Positions 8,785 to 18,763 are shown, numbered from the stretch's first letter. The stretch is 64,000 nt of DNA from Sphingomonadales bacterium (GCA_027488785.1 JAIYAY010000009.1:186001-250000); one strand, 5' to 3'. Numbers and translations: made by a program. The notes: generated by a model from the sequence alone, not told the origin.

Positions 8785-9756
8785 CTACCCCAAATAACGC
8801 GCATCAAGACTGGCTTTCGCCGCGCGATATTCAGCTTCAAGCTGGTCAACGAATTGCGCGACGGTTTGCACTTCCTTGATCGCGCCAATGCCTTGACCTG
8901 AACCCCAAATATCTTTCCAAGCCTTGGCTTCGCTATTGCCGCCTGAACCAAAGTTCATGGTCGAAATGTCGCCCTTAGGCAGGTTGTTCGGGTCCATCCC
9001 TGCCCGCTCAATCGACTGACGCAGATAGTTTCCGCTGACGCCTGTGAACAGGTCGGAATACACAATGTCAGCAGCCTTCGCCTCAACGATATTGTCCTTG
9101 TAACCGTCAACTGCGTTTGCTTCCTTGGTCGCGATAAACGCGCTGCCGATATAGCCAAAATCTGCACCCATGGCCTGTGCCGCAAGTATCGAGGCACCAT
9201 GCGCGATAGAACCGGACAGAGCGACCGGGCCGTCAAACCATTCACGGATTTCGCGCATCAACGCGAAAGGCGACGTCACGCCAGCATGGCCGCCAGCACC
9301 AGCAGCCACGGGAATGAGGCCATCGGCGCCCTTTTCAATCGCTTTGTGCGCAAAGCGGTCGTTGATGACGTCATGGAATGCAATCCCGCCCCAGCTATGG
9401 ACGGCTTGGTTGAGTTCTTCCTGCGCGCCGAGCGAAGTGATTGTGATCGGCACCTGCCATTTGGCGCAGACAGCGAGATCTTCCTGTAGCCGGTTATTCG
9501 ACTTATGGACAATCTGGTTCACCGCATATGGGGCGGCGGGACGGTCAGGATTGTCGCGATTATGTGCCGCCAGTTCTTCGGTAATCTGATGCAGCCATTC
9601 GTCCAGCTGGCTTGCGGGACGGGCATTCAACGCTGGAAACGACCCGACCACACCAGCCTTACACTGCGCGATGACCAGTTCCGGCCCAGACACGATGAAC
9701 AGCGGAGAGCCGATCACTGGAAGCCGAAGATTATCGAAAATTGCTGGAAGTGCCAT
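8785..9756 (-). CDS. NAD(P)H-dependent flavin oxidoreductase / nitronate monooxygenase family
   Basis: A 323-residue FMN-binding TIM-barrel protein of the 2-nitropropane dioxygenase-like family. Family motifs include AAGAGGHAG near residue 170 (phosphate binding), VALSGSIAHGASILAAQAMGADFGYIGS, and FIATKEA. The start ATG at 9756 has AAGGGA upstream. Members oxidise nitronates or reduce quinones or enoyl substrates, and this sequence does not show which. The gene stands alone, downstream of leuA after a 221-bp gap. Confidence 0.88.
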   Translation of the reverse strand: MALPAIFDNLRLPVIGSPLFIVSGPELVIAQCKAGVVGSFPALNARPASQLDEWLHQITEELAAHNRDNPDRPAAPYAVNQIVHKSNNRLQEDLAVCAKWQVPITITSLGAQEELNQAVHSWGGIAFHDVINDRFAHKAIEKGADGLIPVAAGAGGHAGVTSPFALMREIREWFDGPVALSGSIAHGASILAAQAMGADFGYIGSAFIATKEANAVDGYKDNIVEAKAADIVYSDLFTGVSGNYLRQSIERAGMDPNNLPKGDISTMNFGSGGNSEAKAWKDIWGSGQGIGAIKEVQTVAQFVDQLEAEYRAAKASLDARYLG

Positions 9757-9800
9757 ATGTCGAATCCCTTGTTAATTCATCAGTTACATGCGGGTTAGCC

Positions 9801-9841
9801 ACAGCCTATCGCGGCTGTCAAATGCCCCTTTTTGAAGGGGC
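9801..9841. terminator. tandem stem-loops after leuA
   Basis: Two adjacent perfect hairpins lie in the gap below leuA: ACAGCC-N6-GGCTGT (9801-9818) and GCCCCTT-TTTG-AAGGGGC (9824-9841). In the leuA direction the second is followed by only a short T stretch, so termination is plausible but not typical. The rest of 9757-9977 shows nothing else. Confidence 0.45.
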
Positions 9842-9977
9842 GGTTCCGTAGGGTAAGCTTCTACTAAGACCGCATCATACCAATTGAGTCCCAGCGCAAC
9901 AGTATAAGCCGCTGTCCATAAAAACGCCCCTAGAACGACATCAGAGCGCGTGATTAGACTCTGTCACCCCTAAGAAC

Positions 9978-11648
9978 CTAAACCCCGTTCGCAGCGCTTA
10001 GAATGGCCCTGACGGACGCTGTGGCCACATCCCGACTGATACCGACACCAAATAATACTGGACCATCGCCAACGCGGCATTCGACATAAGCAGCGGCGCG
10101 AGCATCTGTACCATGGCCAATGGCGTGTTCACTATAGTCGATGATATCCAGCGGACCGCCGAGCGCATCTTGCAATGCGTTGGCAAGGCTGGAAATCAGG
10201 CCGTTGCCACGGCCACTAACGCTTTGCTCGACGCCATCAATACGGATATTACCCGCAAAAATGCGCTCATCCCTTTGCCGCTGGCTTTGGGTTTCGTGGA
10301 AATCGATTAACCGGAACCGGCCATCACCCTTGAGGTGGTAACGCTTTTCAAATGCCTCCCAAATATCCGCACTTGTCAGTTCGCGCCCTGTGGTGTCGGA
10401 CAATTCCTGCACGGTGGTCGAAAAATTCGCCTGCATCCGTTTAGGCAGCTTTAAGCCTTGGTCCTGTTCGATCACCCAAGCCACACCGCCCTTGCCGCTT
10501 TGCGAATTCACACGGATGACGGCTTCATAATTGCGGCCCAAATCGGCGGGATCAATGGGTAGATAAGGCACACGCCAAATTTCGTCATTCTGCCGTTCAT
10601 GCGCCGCGAACCCTTTTTTAATCGCGTCCTGATGCGATCCTGAAAAGGCGGTGAATACCAATTCGCCGGCGTAGGGATGCCGGGGGTGTACGGGCAATTG
10701 GTTGCAGTATTCGACGGTCTGAATGACCTCGTCAATGTCGCTGAAATCGAGCCCAGGGTGCAGGCCTTGGGTATACATGTTCAATGCCAGCGTCACCAAA
10801 TCGACATTGCCTGTGCGCTCGCCATTGCCAAACAAGCACCCCTCAATACGGTCGCCGCCTGCTAACAAGCCCAGCTCGGCAGCTGCGATACCACTGCCTC
10901 GGTCATTGTGCGGATGCAGGCTGATGACCACATGTTCCCGCGCGCTAATGTGGCGGCACATCCATTCGATTTGGTCGGCATAGACGTTGGGCATTGCGGC
11001 CTCAATCGTTGCAGGCAAATTGAGGATCAACGGCTTTGCTGCCGTTGGCTGCAGCACGTCCATCACTGCTTCGCATACCTCAAGGCTGAATTCGAGCTCA
11101 GCCGTCGAGAAAGTTTCAGGGCTATATTCAAAGTGCCAATCGGTTTGCGGATATTTGGCCGCTTGCTCTTTCAGGATATTTGCGCCTTCAATAGCAATCG
11201 CCTTCACACCTGCCTGATCGAGGTTGAAAACGATGTCGCGCCACGCTGGACTGACCGCATTATAGACATGCACAATTGCGCGCGGCGCGCCTGCCATGCT
11301 CTCGAAGGTTTTTTCAATAAGGTCACGCCGGGACTGCGTCAGGCTTTGGATTGTAACGTCGTCCGGAATGCACCCGCTGTCGACTAGGCCGCGAATAAAA
11401 TCAAAGTCGGTGGCACCCGAGCTTGGGAAGCCAACCTCAATCTCTTTCACGCCGACCTTCAGCAACAGATCAAAGAAACGCTTCTTCTTCTCTGCCCCCA
11501 TCGGGTCAATAAGCGCTTGGTTTCCATCACGCAGATCGGTGGAAAGCCAGCGCGGCGCGCGGTCTATGGTTCGCGTTGGCCATATGCGGTCGGGCAGATC
11601 CACTTGAGGGAAAGGTCGATATTTACGCGATGGGTCGGAAAGCATCAT
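9978..11648 (-). CDS. leuA: 2-isopropylmalate synthase
   Basis: A 556-residue alpha-isopropylmalate synthase, first committed step of leucine synthesis (acetyl-CoA plus 2-ketoisovalerate). The long form with the N-terminal SRKYRPFP segment belongs to the LeuA type 2 group. The HMGL-like barrel contains [15 protein letters not shown] (metal-binding aspartate) and SLHPHNDRG (metal-binding histidines). The C-terminal region from about residue 420 is the leucine-sensing regulatory domain. I place the start at the ATG at 11648 (a second ATG follows directly at 11645); TTG at 11660 is also in frame but unlikely. A leucine-rich leader peptide and long stem lie upstream, so transcription is probably attenuated by leucine supply. 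Confidence 0.94.
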   Translation of the reverse strand: MMLSDPSRKYRPFPQVDLPDRIWPTRTIDRAPRWLSTDLRDGNQALIDPMGAEKKKRFFDLLLKVGVKEIEVGFPSSGATDFDFIRGLVDSGCIPDDVTIQSLTQSRRDLIEKTFESMAGAPRAIVHVYNAVSPAWRDIVFNLDQAGVKAIAIEGANILKEQAAKYPQTDWHFEYSPETFSTAELEFSLEVCEAVMDVLQPTAAKPLILNLPATIEAAMPNVYADQIEWMCRHISAREHVVISLHPHNDRGSGIAAAELGLLAGGDRIEGCLFGNGERTGNVDLVTLALNMYTQGLHPGLDFSDIDEVIQTVEYCNQLPVHPRHPYAGELVFTAFSGSHQDAIKKGFAAHERQNDEIWRVPYLPIDPADLGRNYEAVIRVNSQSGKGGVAWVIEQDQGLKLPKRMQANFSTTVQELSDTTGRELTSADIWEAFEKRYHLKGDGRFRLIDFHETQSQRQRDERIFAGNIRIDGVEQSVSGRGNGLISSLANALQDALGGPLDIIDYSEHAIGHGTDARAAAYVECRVGDGPVLFGVGISRDVATASVRAILSAANGV

Positions 11649-11706
11649 GATAATTGGCAACTTCGCTGATACGCCCAGTTTAGGGGCTAAATTTGGCGGT
11701 GATGTG

Positions 11707-11758
11707 GCCCTTAGGCGAGTTGCCGAATAGGTTCGACAAAACAGGCACGCCTAAGGGC
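11707..11758 (-). promoter_or_regulatory. attenuator stem of leuA
   Basis: In the leuA transcript GCCCTTAGGCG (11758-11748) pairs perfectly with CGCCTAAGGGC (11717-11707), an 11-bp stem with a 30-base loop. The 5' arm contains the stop codon of the leucine-rich leader peptide, so a ribosome finishing the peptide would block the stem while one stalled on leucine codons would not. I see no clear hairpin plus T run, so the switch may act through Rho or translation. Confidence 0.7.
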
Positions 11759-11804
11759 GTGTAAGTCGTAGTAGGAGAAGCGAAAGGGCGTTGCGCGATT
11801 TCAT
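11751..11804 (-). CDS. leuL: leucine-rich leader peptide of leuA
   Basis: A 17-codon open frame, MKSRNALSLLLLRLTRP, lies about 100 bp upstream of leuA. Six of nine consecutive codons (7-15) are leucine: CTT TCG CTT CTC CTA CTA CGA CTT, with the rare-type CTA twice. The TAG stop falls inside the 5' arm of a perfect 11-bp stem. This is the arrangement of a ribosome-mediated attenuator that senses charged tRNA-Leu. The initiating ATG (11804) has only a weak ribosome-binding site. Leucine attenuators upstream of leuA are known in proteobacteria; this specific one is inferred from sequence. Confidence 0.82.
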   Translation of the reverse strand: MKSRNALSLLLLRLTRP

Positions 11805-11883
11805 AACATCTTGGCGATAGCCAATTCGTGCAACATTCGTCCAGTCTTAAAATGCGTTACGGTTATTTTGCTACCTTGGCATA

Positions 11884-13821
11884 TCAAATTTCGACCTGAC
11901 TGCCCAGCTCGACCACGCGATTGCTTGGCAATTTGAAAAACTCCATCGCATTGGCAGCATTACGCAGCATCCAGGAGAAAATCTTTTCTCGCCAGATCGC
12001 CATTCCGGGCATTTTGGATGCGATCAATGTCTGACGCGACAAGAAGAAGCTGGTGTGCATCATGTCAAATTTAGGACCGCATAAATCAACCAAGTCGAGG
12101 GTCGCTGGCACATTGGTCTCTTCTAAAAAGCCAAAGCGCATTTTTACGCGGTAAAAACCTTCACCCAAATCCTTGGAAATAATACGGTCAGTGCTGACGA
12201 CATAGGGCACATCCTCAATCTGCACCGTCAAGATGATGACGCGCTCGTGCAGTATGCGGTTGTGTTTAATATTATGCAGCAAAGCCGAAGGCACGCCACT
12301 TGCCGCCGATGCCATAAATATCGCCGTACCTGGCACGCGTGTCGCGCTATGGGCGGCAGACTTTATGAAAATCTCCATGGGCATCGTGCTTTCCGCCATA
12401 CGCTCGCGCATCAAAGCGCGACCACGCGACCACGTCGTCAATAATGTGAAGATCACTAAACCAATTACCAATGGCACCCATCCGCCCGATGGCACCTTCA
12501 ACAAATTGGCGCCCAAATAGGCAAAGTCGACGATGAAGAACAAAGCGAGGATTGGCAGTGCTTTCCACTTTGGCCATTTCCATAACGACAGCAGGACGAC
12601 CGCAATCAAACAGGTGTCGATGAACATCGCGCCAGTCACCGCAATACCATATGCGGCGGCAAGGTTGGATGAAGATTGGAAGAACAAAACCAGCAGCAGA
12701 ACCATCACCGCAAGGCCCCAGTTAATAGCCGGAATGTAAATCTGCCCAGCTGCTTTCTCGCTGGTATGCAAAATGCTGAGCCGTGGCATGAAGCCCAACT
12801 GAATGGCTTGCTGCGTCAACGAAAACGCGCCGGAAATAACCGCTTGGCTGGCAATGATGGCCGCCATAATCGTGAGGAAAATGACTGGCGTGCTGATCAG
12901 TTCAGGCACCATCAGGAAGAACGGGTCGCGAATGGCAATCTGCGCCTCTGCTGGCGTCATAGACAATATCATTGCCCCCTGCCCCATATAATTCAGCATA
13001 AGCGCGGGCAACACGAAGAACAGCCAGCTAAATTTAATGGGCCGTCGTCCGAAATGCCCCATGTCGGCGTACAGCGCCTCCGCACCCGTCACGGCCAGAA
13101 CAACGGTACCCATAGCCACAAAGGCTCGAAAACCGTCAATATAGAAAAAATAGAACGCATTCATGGGGTTCAATACGTCGAAGATGATCAACGGCATCTT
13201 GGTTAGATGCATCAGTCCCAAGCCTGCAAGTGTCGCAAAATACACCAGCATGATTGGCCCGAACCAAGCCCCCACTTTCGCCGTGCCGCGTGACTGGAAA
13301 GCAAACAACGCCCCAATAATCAGAACAGATATCGGTAATATCCAGTCGCTAAAGCCCTCATTCACATATTTCAAACCTTCCGCCGCCGACAAGATCGACA
13401 TCGCTGGCGTAATCATGGAATCACCATAGAACAGCGCGGTTGCAAACACCCCAAGCATAACAAAAGGCGCCGTCCATTTTGCGCCAGCCGTCTGCCGGTT
13501 GATGAGCGCCAAAAGCGCTAGACTTCCGCCTTCGCCCTTGTTGTCGGCTTTCATGATGGTGAAGACATATTTGAACGTCACCACAATCATCATCGACCAA
13601 AACACAAGGCTCAATACACCTTTGATGTGCATCGGGTCCGGGGTTATCGGGTGGTGTCCTGCAAAGGTTTCACGGAAAGCGTAAATCGGACTAGTACCGA
13701 TGTCGCCGAAGACAACGCCAACGGTGCCTAGGCACAAAGCCAGCAATGAGCCTTTTGGGGCATGGCTGTGTTGATGATCTTGGTCACTGTGACCAAAATC
13801 GTCTGCTTGCGGTCCAACCAT
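11884..13821 (-). CDS. kup: KUP/HAK/KT-type potassium uptake protein
   Basis: A 645-residue K+ transporter of the inner membrane, probably a K+/H+ symporter. It has about twelve membrane segments in residues 25-460 and a hydrophilic C-terminal domain. Family motifs are [21 protein letters not shown] in the first segment and [17 protein letters not shown] in the loop after the second. ATG at 13821 has GGGGAAG upstream. The stop lies about 80 bp upstream of the leuA leader peptide, so the leuA promoter should be in that gap or at the end of kup. Confidence 0.95.
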   Translation of the reverse strand: MVGPQADDFGHSDQDHQHSHAPKGSLLALCLGTVGVVFGDIGTSPIYAFRETFAGHHPITPDPMHIKGVLSLVFWSMMIVVTFKYVFTIMKADNKGEGGSLALLALINRQTAGAKWTAPFVMLGVFATALFYGDSMITPAMSILSAAEGLKYVNEGFSDWILPISVLIIGALFAFQSRGTAKVGAWFGPIMLVYFATLAGLGLMHLTKMPLIIFDVLNPMNAFYFFYIDGFRAFVAMGTVVLAVTGAEALYADMGHFGRRPIKFSWLFFVLPALMLNYMGQGAMILSMTPAEAQIAIRDPFFLMVPELISTPVIFLTIMAAIIASQAVISGAFSLTQQAIQLGFMPRLSILHTSEKAAGQIYIPAINWGLAVMVLLLVLFFQSSSNLAAAYGIAVTGAMFIDTCLIAVVLLSLWKWPKWKALPILALFFIVDFAYLGANLLKVPSGGWVPLVIGLVIFTLLTTWSRGRALMRERMAESTMPMEIFIKSAAHSATRVPGTAIFMASAASGVPSALLHNIKHNRILHERVIILTVQIEDVPYVVSTDRIISKDLGEGFYRVKMRFGFLEETNVPATLDLVDLCGPKFDMMHTSFFLSRQTLIASKMPGMAIWREKIFSWMLRNAANAMEFFKLPSNRVVELGSQVEI

Positions 13822-13949
13822 AATGCTTCCCCGGCTTTCGTCCCAAATGCCATGTTACCCGTGGCTGGGGCGCGGGCAATAGCATGGAGCACAGTCATTC
13901 ACAACACAGCATTACGAAGACAAATGTTATAAAAATACAATAACTACAA

Positions 13950-14606
13950 TTAGTTAATTGGTGCAGATGATTCTGCTTGTGCGGCTTGAGCTTGCAAGGC
14001 TTTAGCCGCCTGCAATTGCGACTCAATCCGCGTTTTCCATTTGGCATTGGGTGTCGCAAGCGAAACAGTTTTTTCCCAGAGCAAAATAGCCCCATCTAAA
14101 TCACCCGCAAACAAGCGCGCTAGCCCGTCAAAATAATAAGGCGCAGGATATTTAGGGCGTATCGCCCGCGCTTTATCGAATGCCAATTGCGCAGCTGGGG
14201 ACATTTGCCCCTCGCTTGCCAGCATCAGTTGCAACCCAAGTGCAGACCATAGATCGGCATTCTGCGGATCAGTGCGTAAGCCTGACTTAATATAAGAGGC
14301 CGACAAGGGATAATCGCCTTGCTTGGCAAAAGAATCGGCCGTCACGAGCCAACGTTGCGCACTGCCAAAGCTCTGATCCATATCCGCACGGATCTCGACC
14401 AACTGTGTTGCACCAACGGCATTGGCCTCTAACGGCTTTGCGGGTGCAGGCGGCAAAGAGGGGCGTCCTTGCAACGCGTATCCGGCCATACCCAACAGAA
14501 CGGTTGCGGCAGCAACCTGCCACAATCCCTTTGAAGAGCGCACGAAAAAAACCAACACAGATAGACTCAGGACCGATAGCAGCCCGAGTGCAAACCAACC
14601 ATTCAT
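13950..14606 (-). CDS. ccmI: cytochrome c biogenesis TPR protein, CcmI-like
   Basis: A 218-residue membrane protein with two N-terminal membrane helices (residues about 4-22 and 31-47) and periplasmic tetratricopeptide repeats (about 80-200: FAKQGDYPLSASYIKSGLRT, DLWSALGLQL, APYYFDGLARLFAGDLDGAI). CcmI-type proteins hold apocytochrome c for haem attachment. Its start overlaps the ccmH stop as ATGA. It is the last gene of the ccm run. It is much shorter than full enteric CcmH/CcmI, so assignment rests on TPR content and position. Confidence 0.82.
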   Translation of the reverse strand: MNGWFALGLLSVLSLSVLVFFVRSSKGLWQVAAATVLLGMAGYALQGRPSLPPAPAKPLEANAVGATQLVEIRADMDQSFGSAQRWLVTADSFAKQGDYPLSASYIKSGLRTDPQNADLWSALGLQLMLASEGQMSPAAQLAFDKARAIRPKYPAPYYFDGLARLFAGDLDGAILLWEKTVSLATPNAKWKTRIESQLQAAKALQAQAAQAESSAPIN

Positions 14607-15004
14607 GAGCGCCTCCGAAACAGCCCGCGGGCCAGCCAAATTGAGGCCACGAATATGAAGAAGGGTGCGACCCAGAGCAAAAGTCCGGCCCCCTTCATAT
14701 CCGGCTCAAAACTGACCCATTCACCGTAGCGATCAATCATCCAGCTCCGAATGGCTTGTGGTTTCTCGCCGGCCGCGATTTGTTGCCGCACTTGGGCACG
14801 CATAGTGGCTGCCATTGCGGCATCGCTATCTGCAATAGACTGCCCCTGACACTGAATGCAGCGCAGGCTATGCATCAGGCGCATGGCTTGCGCCTCCTGC
14901 GTCGGATCAGCAAGTTGTTGGTTGGCCATCGGCGGCGTAGGGCCACTGCCTTGCGCAAACACAGGCACGGAAAGTGCAAGCAGGATGGGCGCAAACGCTC
15001 TCAT
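14603..15004 (-). CDS. ccmH: cytochrome c-type biogenesis protein CcmH (CcmL)
   Basis: A 133-residue thiol-oxidoreductase of the cytochrome c maturation system that keeps the CXXCH haem-binding cysteines of apocytochrome reduced. A signal peptide covers residues 1-18, the redox motif is RCIQCQ with C49 and C52, and one membrane helix is near 107-125. The start overlaps the ccmG stop and its own stop overlaps the ccmI start, so translation is coupled. Confidence 0.95.
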   Translation of the reverse strand: MRAFAPILLALSVPVFAQGSGPTPPMANQQLADPTQEAQAMRLMHSLRCIQCQGQSIADSDAAMAATMRAQVRQQIAAGEKPQAIRSWMIDRYGEWVSFEPDMKGAGLLLWVAPFFIFVASIWLARGLFRRRS

Positions 15005-15531
15005 CTCGCGGCATTCACTTTTTCAATCAACATCGGCACATGTTCTGCCCTGATGTCACCAATATGCTGAAACAATATAGTGCCGTCGCCGCCAATGACA
15101 TAGGTTTCAGGAACGCCTGACGAGCCAAGCATTAACTGCACAGCCATTTCGCTGTCTGAACCAATGCGCCGAAACGGATTGCCGAACTCGGCCAGAAAGG
15201 CAGCCACATCCTCCGGCTTATCACGAATAGCGATGGCATCAATCTCAATCCCAGCTGCCTTCAATGTCTCCAGATGCGGAGCCTCCGCCTTGCAAGGCAG
15301 GCACCAGCTTGCAAATATATTAAGCAAACGTGGCTTGCCATCGGCCATGTCGGTGTTGGACAGAGCTGGAACGCCAGCGGTTGCAGCAGGCAGGGCAAAT
15401 GCAGGCAATTTTTTGCCAATCATCGCGGAATGGACTTGATCATCCTTGGGCACCGCAAGGCCGTAGATTGCAAGCCCGCCAATGAAGGCGACGACCGCAA
15501 GCGGTATCCACAAAAGCCATGGCCGGTTCAT
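15001..15531 (-). CDS. ccmG: thiol:disulfide interchange protein, CcmG/DsbE
   Basis: A 176-residue membrane-anchored thioredoxin-like protein that reduces apocytochrome c or CcmH in the periplasm. One N-terminal membrane helix (about 5-25) is followed by a thioredoxin fold with the active site ASWCLPCKAE (C77, C80). The GVPETYVI segment is the cis-proline region. ATG at 15531 overlaps the ccmF stop as ATGA, which favours it over a start four codons upstream. Confidence 0.95.
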   Translation of the reverse strand: MNRPWLLWIPLAVVAFIGGLAIYGLAVPKDDQVHSAMIGKKLPAFALPAATAGVPALSNTDMADGKPRLLNIFASWCLPCKAEAPHLETLKAAGIEIDAIAIRDKPEDVAAFLAEFGNPFRRIGSDSEMAVQLMLGSSGVPETYVIGGDGTILFQHIGDIRAEHVPMLIEKVNAAR

Positions 15532-17459
15532 GCGCGTTCCCACTTATTGATTGCAGGCTTTTTTGCACGCCGGAACATGCGACCGAACAGCGATATGGTA
15601 CCGCCAAGGGCAATGAGGATCCCGCCATACCAGATGAATGTCACAAATGGCTTCCACCACAAACGTACTTGCCAACGGCCGTCACCCTCTTGATTCGGTT
15701 GCGCGATTACGGCGTATAATTGGCCGTTCCAGCGGGTAAGCAATGCGGCCTCACTGGTCTGCATTTCGGGTTTAAAAAACTGCCGCGACTGGGGACGAAG
15801 CATAAACGTACCGCCATTTTTGCTAGCGACCATTTCACCTTCGACTGCGACCCAATTGTCACCGACAACTGGCTTTACGTCATCAAGCTTAACCTTCCAG
15901 CCAGAAATCTCCGCGCTTTCGCCTGGTGCAAGCGCCGTCAGCGTTTCTTTAGAAAACCCGGATTCCGATGCCATACCAAAGACACTGACCGCTATGCCGA
16001 AATGCGCGATGACCATCCCGAAAATCGGTAAAGGCGTCCGTAGCAATTTGCGGCCGCGCAGCGGCAGCCACGCAGCCACCGCAAGCGCCAAAGACAATGC
16101 GATACCGAGGAGCGGGAACAAACGTGTATCGGGAGCCAGTTTCCAAGCGGCCAACCCGCCGCATATCAAGATCGCCGCCGCGCCAATCAACCAATATTTG
16201 ATCCGCATCAAAGCGTCCCGCCGCCACCGCAACATGGGACCAATCAACAAGGCGACCATCAATAGCAGCATGACTGGCACGGTCGCTTTGTTGAAATACG
16301 GCGGGCCAACCGAAATCTTGTCCCCCATCGCCTCTGCCGCCAGCGGGTACAGCGTTCCGATCAGAACGATCGCCAAGATGACGCTCAGGAAGATATTGTT
16401 CGCAACGATACCGCCCTCGCGGCTAACCAATTGGAAGGGCTCACCTTGCTTCACTGCGCCGATGCGAAGGGCAAAAATGACGAAAGCGATGCTGGTATAA
16501 ATCAGCATGAGCGCCAGAATGAACGCGCCGCGTTCAGGATCAACGGCAAAGGCATGAACACTGGTCAATATCCCCGACCGTACCAGAAACGTGCCTGCCA
16601 TCGACATCGCAAAAGCGACCAAAGCAAGCATGATAGTCCATGCACGCAGCGCGTTACGGGTGGCAAGAACGCTAACCGAATGCAGCAAAGCCGTCGCAGC
16701 GAGCCATGGCATCAGCGAAGCATTTTCAACGGGATCCCAAAACCACCAACCACCCCAGCCGAGTTCGTAATAGGCCCAATAGCTGCCCGCGGCGATGCCG
16801 ATGGTGAGAAATATCCAAGCGGCCAAAACCCACGGTCGCATAGCGCGCGCAAATGCGGGCCCCGCTTGATTTGTCAGCAAGGCACCAACAGCAAAGGAAA
16901 ATGCAATCGATAGGCCTACATAGCCCATGTACAGCGTTGGCGGATGAAAGGCGAGGCCAACATCCTGAAGTAACGGGTTAAGTCCTGCGCCTTCCAATGG
17001 TGCAGGCTCGAGCCGTTCAAATGGGTTCGAAGCAAATAACAGGAACGCAAAAAAACCAAGCGCAATAAAACCCTGTACCGCGAGCGTTGCGTGTAGCGTC
17101 TTTGCATCAATCCGTTTTTCAAAAAAGGCGATGGCCGCACCAGATACCGAAAGCACCGCAACCCACAACAGCATCGAGCCTTCATGATTGCCCCAAGTGC
17201 CGGCAAGCTTGAAGATCATCGGCTTGTCGATATGGCTGTTGCTTGCAACTAAAAGAACAGACAGGTCGGTCACATAAAATAGCCACATCAGCGCAAAAAA
17301 AGCGAAGGCGCATAGGGCACCCTGCACATAAGCCGCTGGTTTAATAAGCGGCACCAACTGCCCTGCACCACCGCGCAACAATGTCAGGCCGCCGACAAAC
17401 TGCAGCAACGCCATCGCCGCCGCCAACCAAAGGGCGGCCAATCCTGCTTCTGCGATCAT
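15528..17459 (-). CDS. ccmF: haem lyase CcmF
   Basis: A 643-residue polytopic inner-membrane protein that, with CcmH and CcmI, attaches haem to apocytochrome c. It has around 14 hydrophobic segments. The tryptophan-rich haem-handling motif WGGWWFWDPVENASLMPWL is at about residues 235-253. Conserved histidines flank it (NHEGSMLLW at 91-99, FHPPTLYMGY at 171-180). It lies 10 bp downstream of ccmE and overlaps ccmG. Confidence 0.97.
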   Translation of the reverse strand: MIAEAGLAALWLAAAMALLQFVGGLTLLRGGAGQLVPLIKPAAYVQGALCAFAFFALMWLFYVTDLSVLLVASNSHIDKPMIFKLAGTWGNHEGSMLLWVAVLSVSGAAIAFFEKRIDAKTLHATLAVQGFIALGFFAFLLFASNPFERLEPAPLEGAGLNPLLQDVGLAFHPPTLYMGYVGLSIAFSFAVGALLTNQAGPAFARAMRPWVLAAWIFLTIGIAAGSYWAYYELGWGGWWFWDPVENASLMPWLAATALLHSVSVLATRNALRAWTIMLALVAFAMSMAGTFLVRSGILTSVHAFAVDPERGAFILALMLIYTSIAFVIFALRIGAVKQGEPFQLVSREGGIVANNIFLSVILAIVLIGTLYPLAAEAMGDKISVGPPYFNKATVPVMLLLMVALLIGPMLRWRRDALMRIKYWLIGAAAILICGGLAAWKLAPDTRLFPLLGIALSLALAVAAWLPLRGRKLLRTPLPIFGMVIAHFGIAVSVFGMASESGFSKETLTALAPGESAEISGWKVKLDDVKPVVGDNWVAVEGEMVASKNGGTFMLRPQSRQFFKPEMQTSEAALLTRWNGQLYAVIAQPNQEGDGRWQVRLWWKPFVTFIWYGGILIALGGTISLFGRMFRRAKKPAINKWERA

Positions 17460-17469
17460 GTCAAAGCTT

Positions 17470-17919
17470 TCATTGAGAAACGGTGTTTTTCGTATTTTCA
17501 GCCGAAGTCATGTCGATATCGGCGAGTTCTTTGGGGACGTAATTTTCGTCATGTTTCGCTAGCAAGCTTTCTGCAACGAACACGCCGTCTGGCCGGAGGC
17601 GACCATCGGCAACAACGCCGGAGCCTTCCACAAATAAATCAGGTGTAATGCCGCGATACGCAACCTTTTGAGTGCGCTCTTGGTCTTGCACTATGAAATT
17701 TATGGAAACCCCGTCGGCGGCGCGCACAATCGATCCCTTTTGCACCATCCCACCAAGCCTGATGGCCTTTCCGGGTTCGACATTAGCGGCCGCCAATGTT
17801 GTGGGCGTGTAGAAATAGGATGCCTCCTCGCGCAAGGCAGAGGCCGCAATCAGCCCCGCACTCACCAATGCCACCACAGCGATCAATGCCAATAACAAGC
17901 GTTGATGTTTAGGTTTCAT
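17470..17919 (-). CDS. ccmE: haem chaperone CcmE
   Basis: A 149-residue periplasmic haem carrier that takes haem from CcmC and passes it to CcmF. It has an N-terminal membrane anchor (about 7-26), an OB-fold domain, and the covalent haem-binding histidine H123 with Y127 in LAKHDENYVP. The start overlaps the end of the very small ccmD gene as ATGA. Confidence 0.96.
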   Translation of the reverse strand: MKPKHQRLLLALIAVVALVSAGLIAASALREEASYFYTPTTLAAANVEPGKAIRLGGMVQKGSIVRAADGVSINFIVQDQERTQKVAYRGITPDLFVEGSGVVADGRLRPDGVFVAESLLAKHDENYVPKELADIDMTSAENTKNTVSQ

Positions 17920-18047
17920 GACTGCTCCCGCAATGCATCTGCCGAAGCTTCAGCCCGGCGCATGGAAAGATAACTCGAAATGATAAGCCAAAGCATGCCG
18001 ACGCCGGTAACCGCGAATGACGCGATGATGAAAGGAGCGTGGGGCAT
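17916..18047 (-). CDS. ccmD: haem exporter small subunit CcmD
   Basis: A 43-residue protein, MPHAPFIIASFAVTGVGMLW and onward, with one membrane helix (about 6-26) followed by a basic-acidic tail SMRRAEASADALREQS. Size, topology and position between ccmC and ccmE identify it as CcmD, which helps release haem-loaded CcmE from the CcmABC complex. The ATG shares a base with the ccmC stop (TGATG), and its stop overlaps the ccmE start (ATGA). Confidence 0.92.
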   Translation of the reverse strand: MPHAPFIIASFAVTGVGMLWLIISSYLSMRRAEASADALREQS

Positions 18048-18763
18048 CAGCCTTCCGCCATCCGGCGCAACCGCGCTTCAATTCGCATTTCTGCCAATGC
18101 TGCGCGCATCCGCATCAGGACGAGCGCCCCGAACAACAAGCTGAAACCGGCGACAGCGACAAACAAAGGCACCAGATAAGCCGTGTCGATGGTTGAACCA
18201 CTTAAGGTAATGCTCGCCTTTTGATGCTGGCTTTCCCACCATATAACCGAGCGGTTGATAATCGGAATATTGATCGCACCAATGATACCAAACACAGCGG
18301 CAACGCGGCTCGTGTCGCCCTTCTCGCTTGAAGCATTAGAAAGCGCGATATAGCCGAGATACAGGAAAAAGAGCACTAACATAGACGTCAGGCGCCCATC
18401 CCAGACCCACCAAGTACCCCATGTTGGCCTTCCCCAGATGGAACCTGTAATTAGGCAGAGTGCCGCGAAGGTCGCACCAGGAACGGCGATTGCACGCGCT
18501 GCAACGCCCGCCAACGGGTGCCGCCATACCAATTGCACGATGCTGGCAATCGCAATGCCGGTCCATCCCCCCATACCAAGCCACGCGGCGGGAACATGAA
18601 CGAAAAGGATTTTGACGGTATCGCCCATCAACCGTTCGGTCGGGGTAAAAAACAAGCCCCATATGCACGCAATGAGTGTGAGCAGCAGCCCCGGCCAAAA
18701 CAATGCTGGCGTAAGCGGCTTTGCAATACGCAAGAATCGGGCAGGATTGGCAAAGCGATGCAT
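18047..18763 (-). CDS. ccmC: haem exporter/transferase CcmC
   Basis: A 238-residue inner-membrane protein with six membrane segments that loads haem onto CcmE. The tryptophan-rich motif WGRPTWGTWWVWDGRLTS is at residues 110-127. Conserved histidines lie in VHVPAAWLGM and near MWWESQHQ-like NRSVIWWESQHQ. It is the first ccm gene in this cluster; ccmA and ccmB, encoding the ABC transporter, are not in the window. Confidence 0.96.
   Translation of the reverse strand: MHRFANPARFLRIAKPLTPALFWPGLLLTLIACIWGLFFTPTERLMGDTVKILFVHVPAAWLGMGGWTGIAIASIVQLVWRHPLAGVAARAIAVPGATFAALCLITGSIWGRPTWGTWWVWDGRLTSMLVLFFLYLGYIALSNASSEKGDTSRVAAVFGIIGAINIPIINRSVIWWESQHQKASITLSGSTIDTAYLVPLFVAVAGFSLLFGALVLMRMRAALAEMRIEARLRRMAEG

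Noticed and set aside
15820-16500. 226-codon frame antisense to ccmF
   Set aside because: Shadow of ccmF codon structure; Ser/Lys/Arg-rich with no motif.
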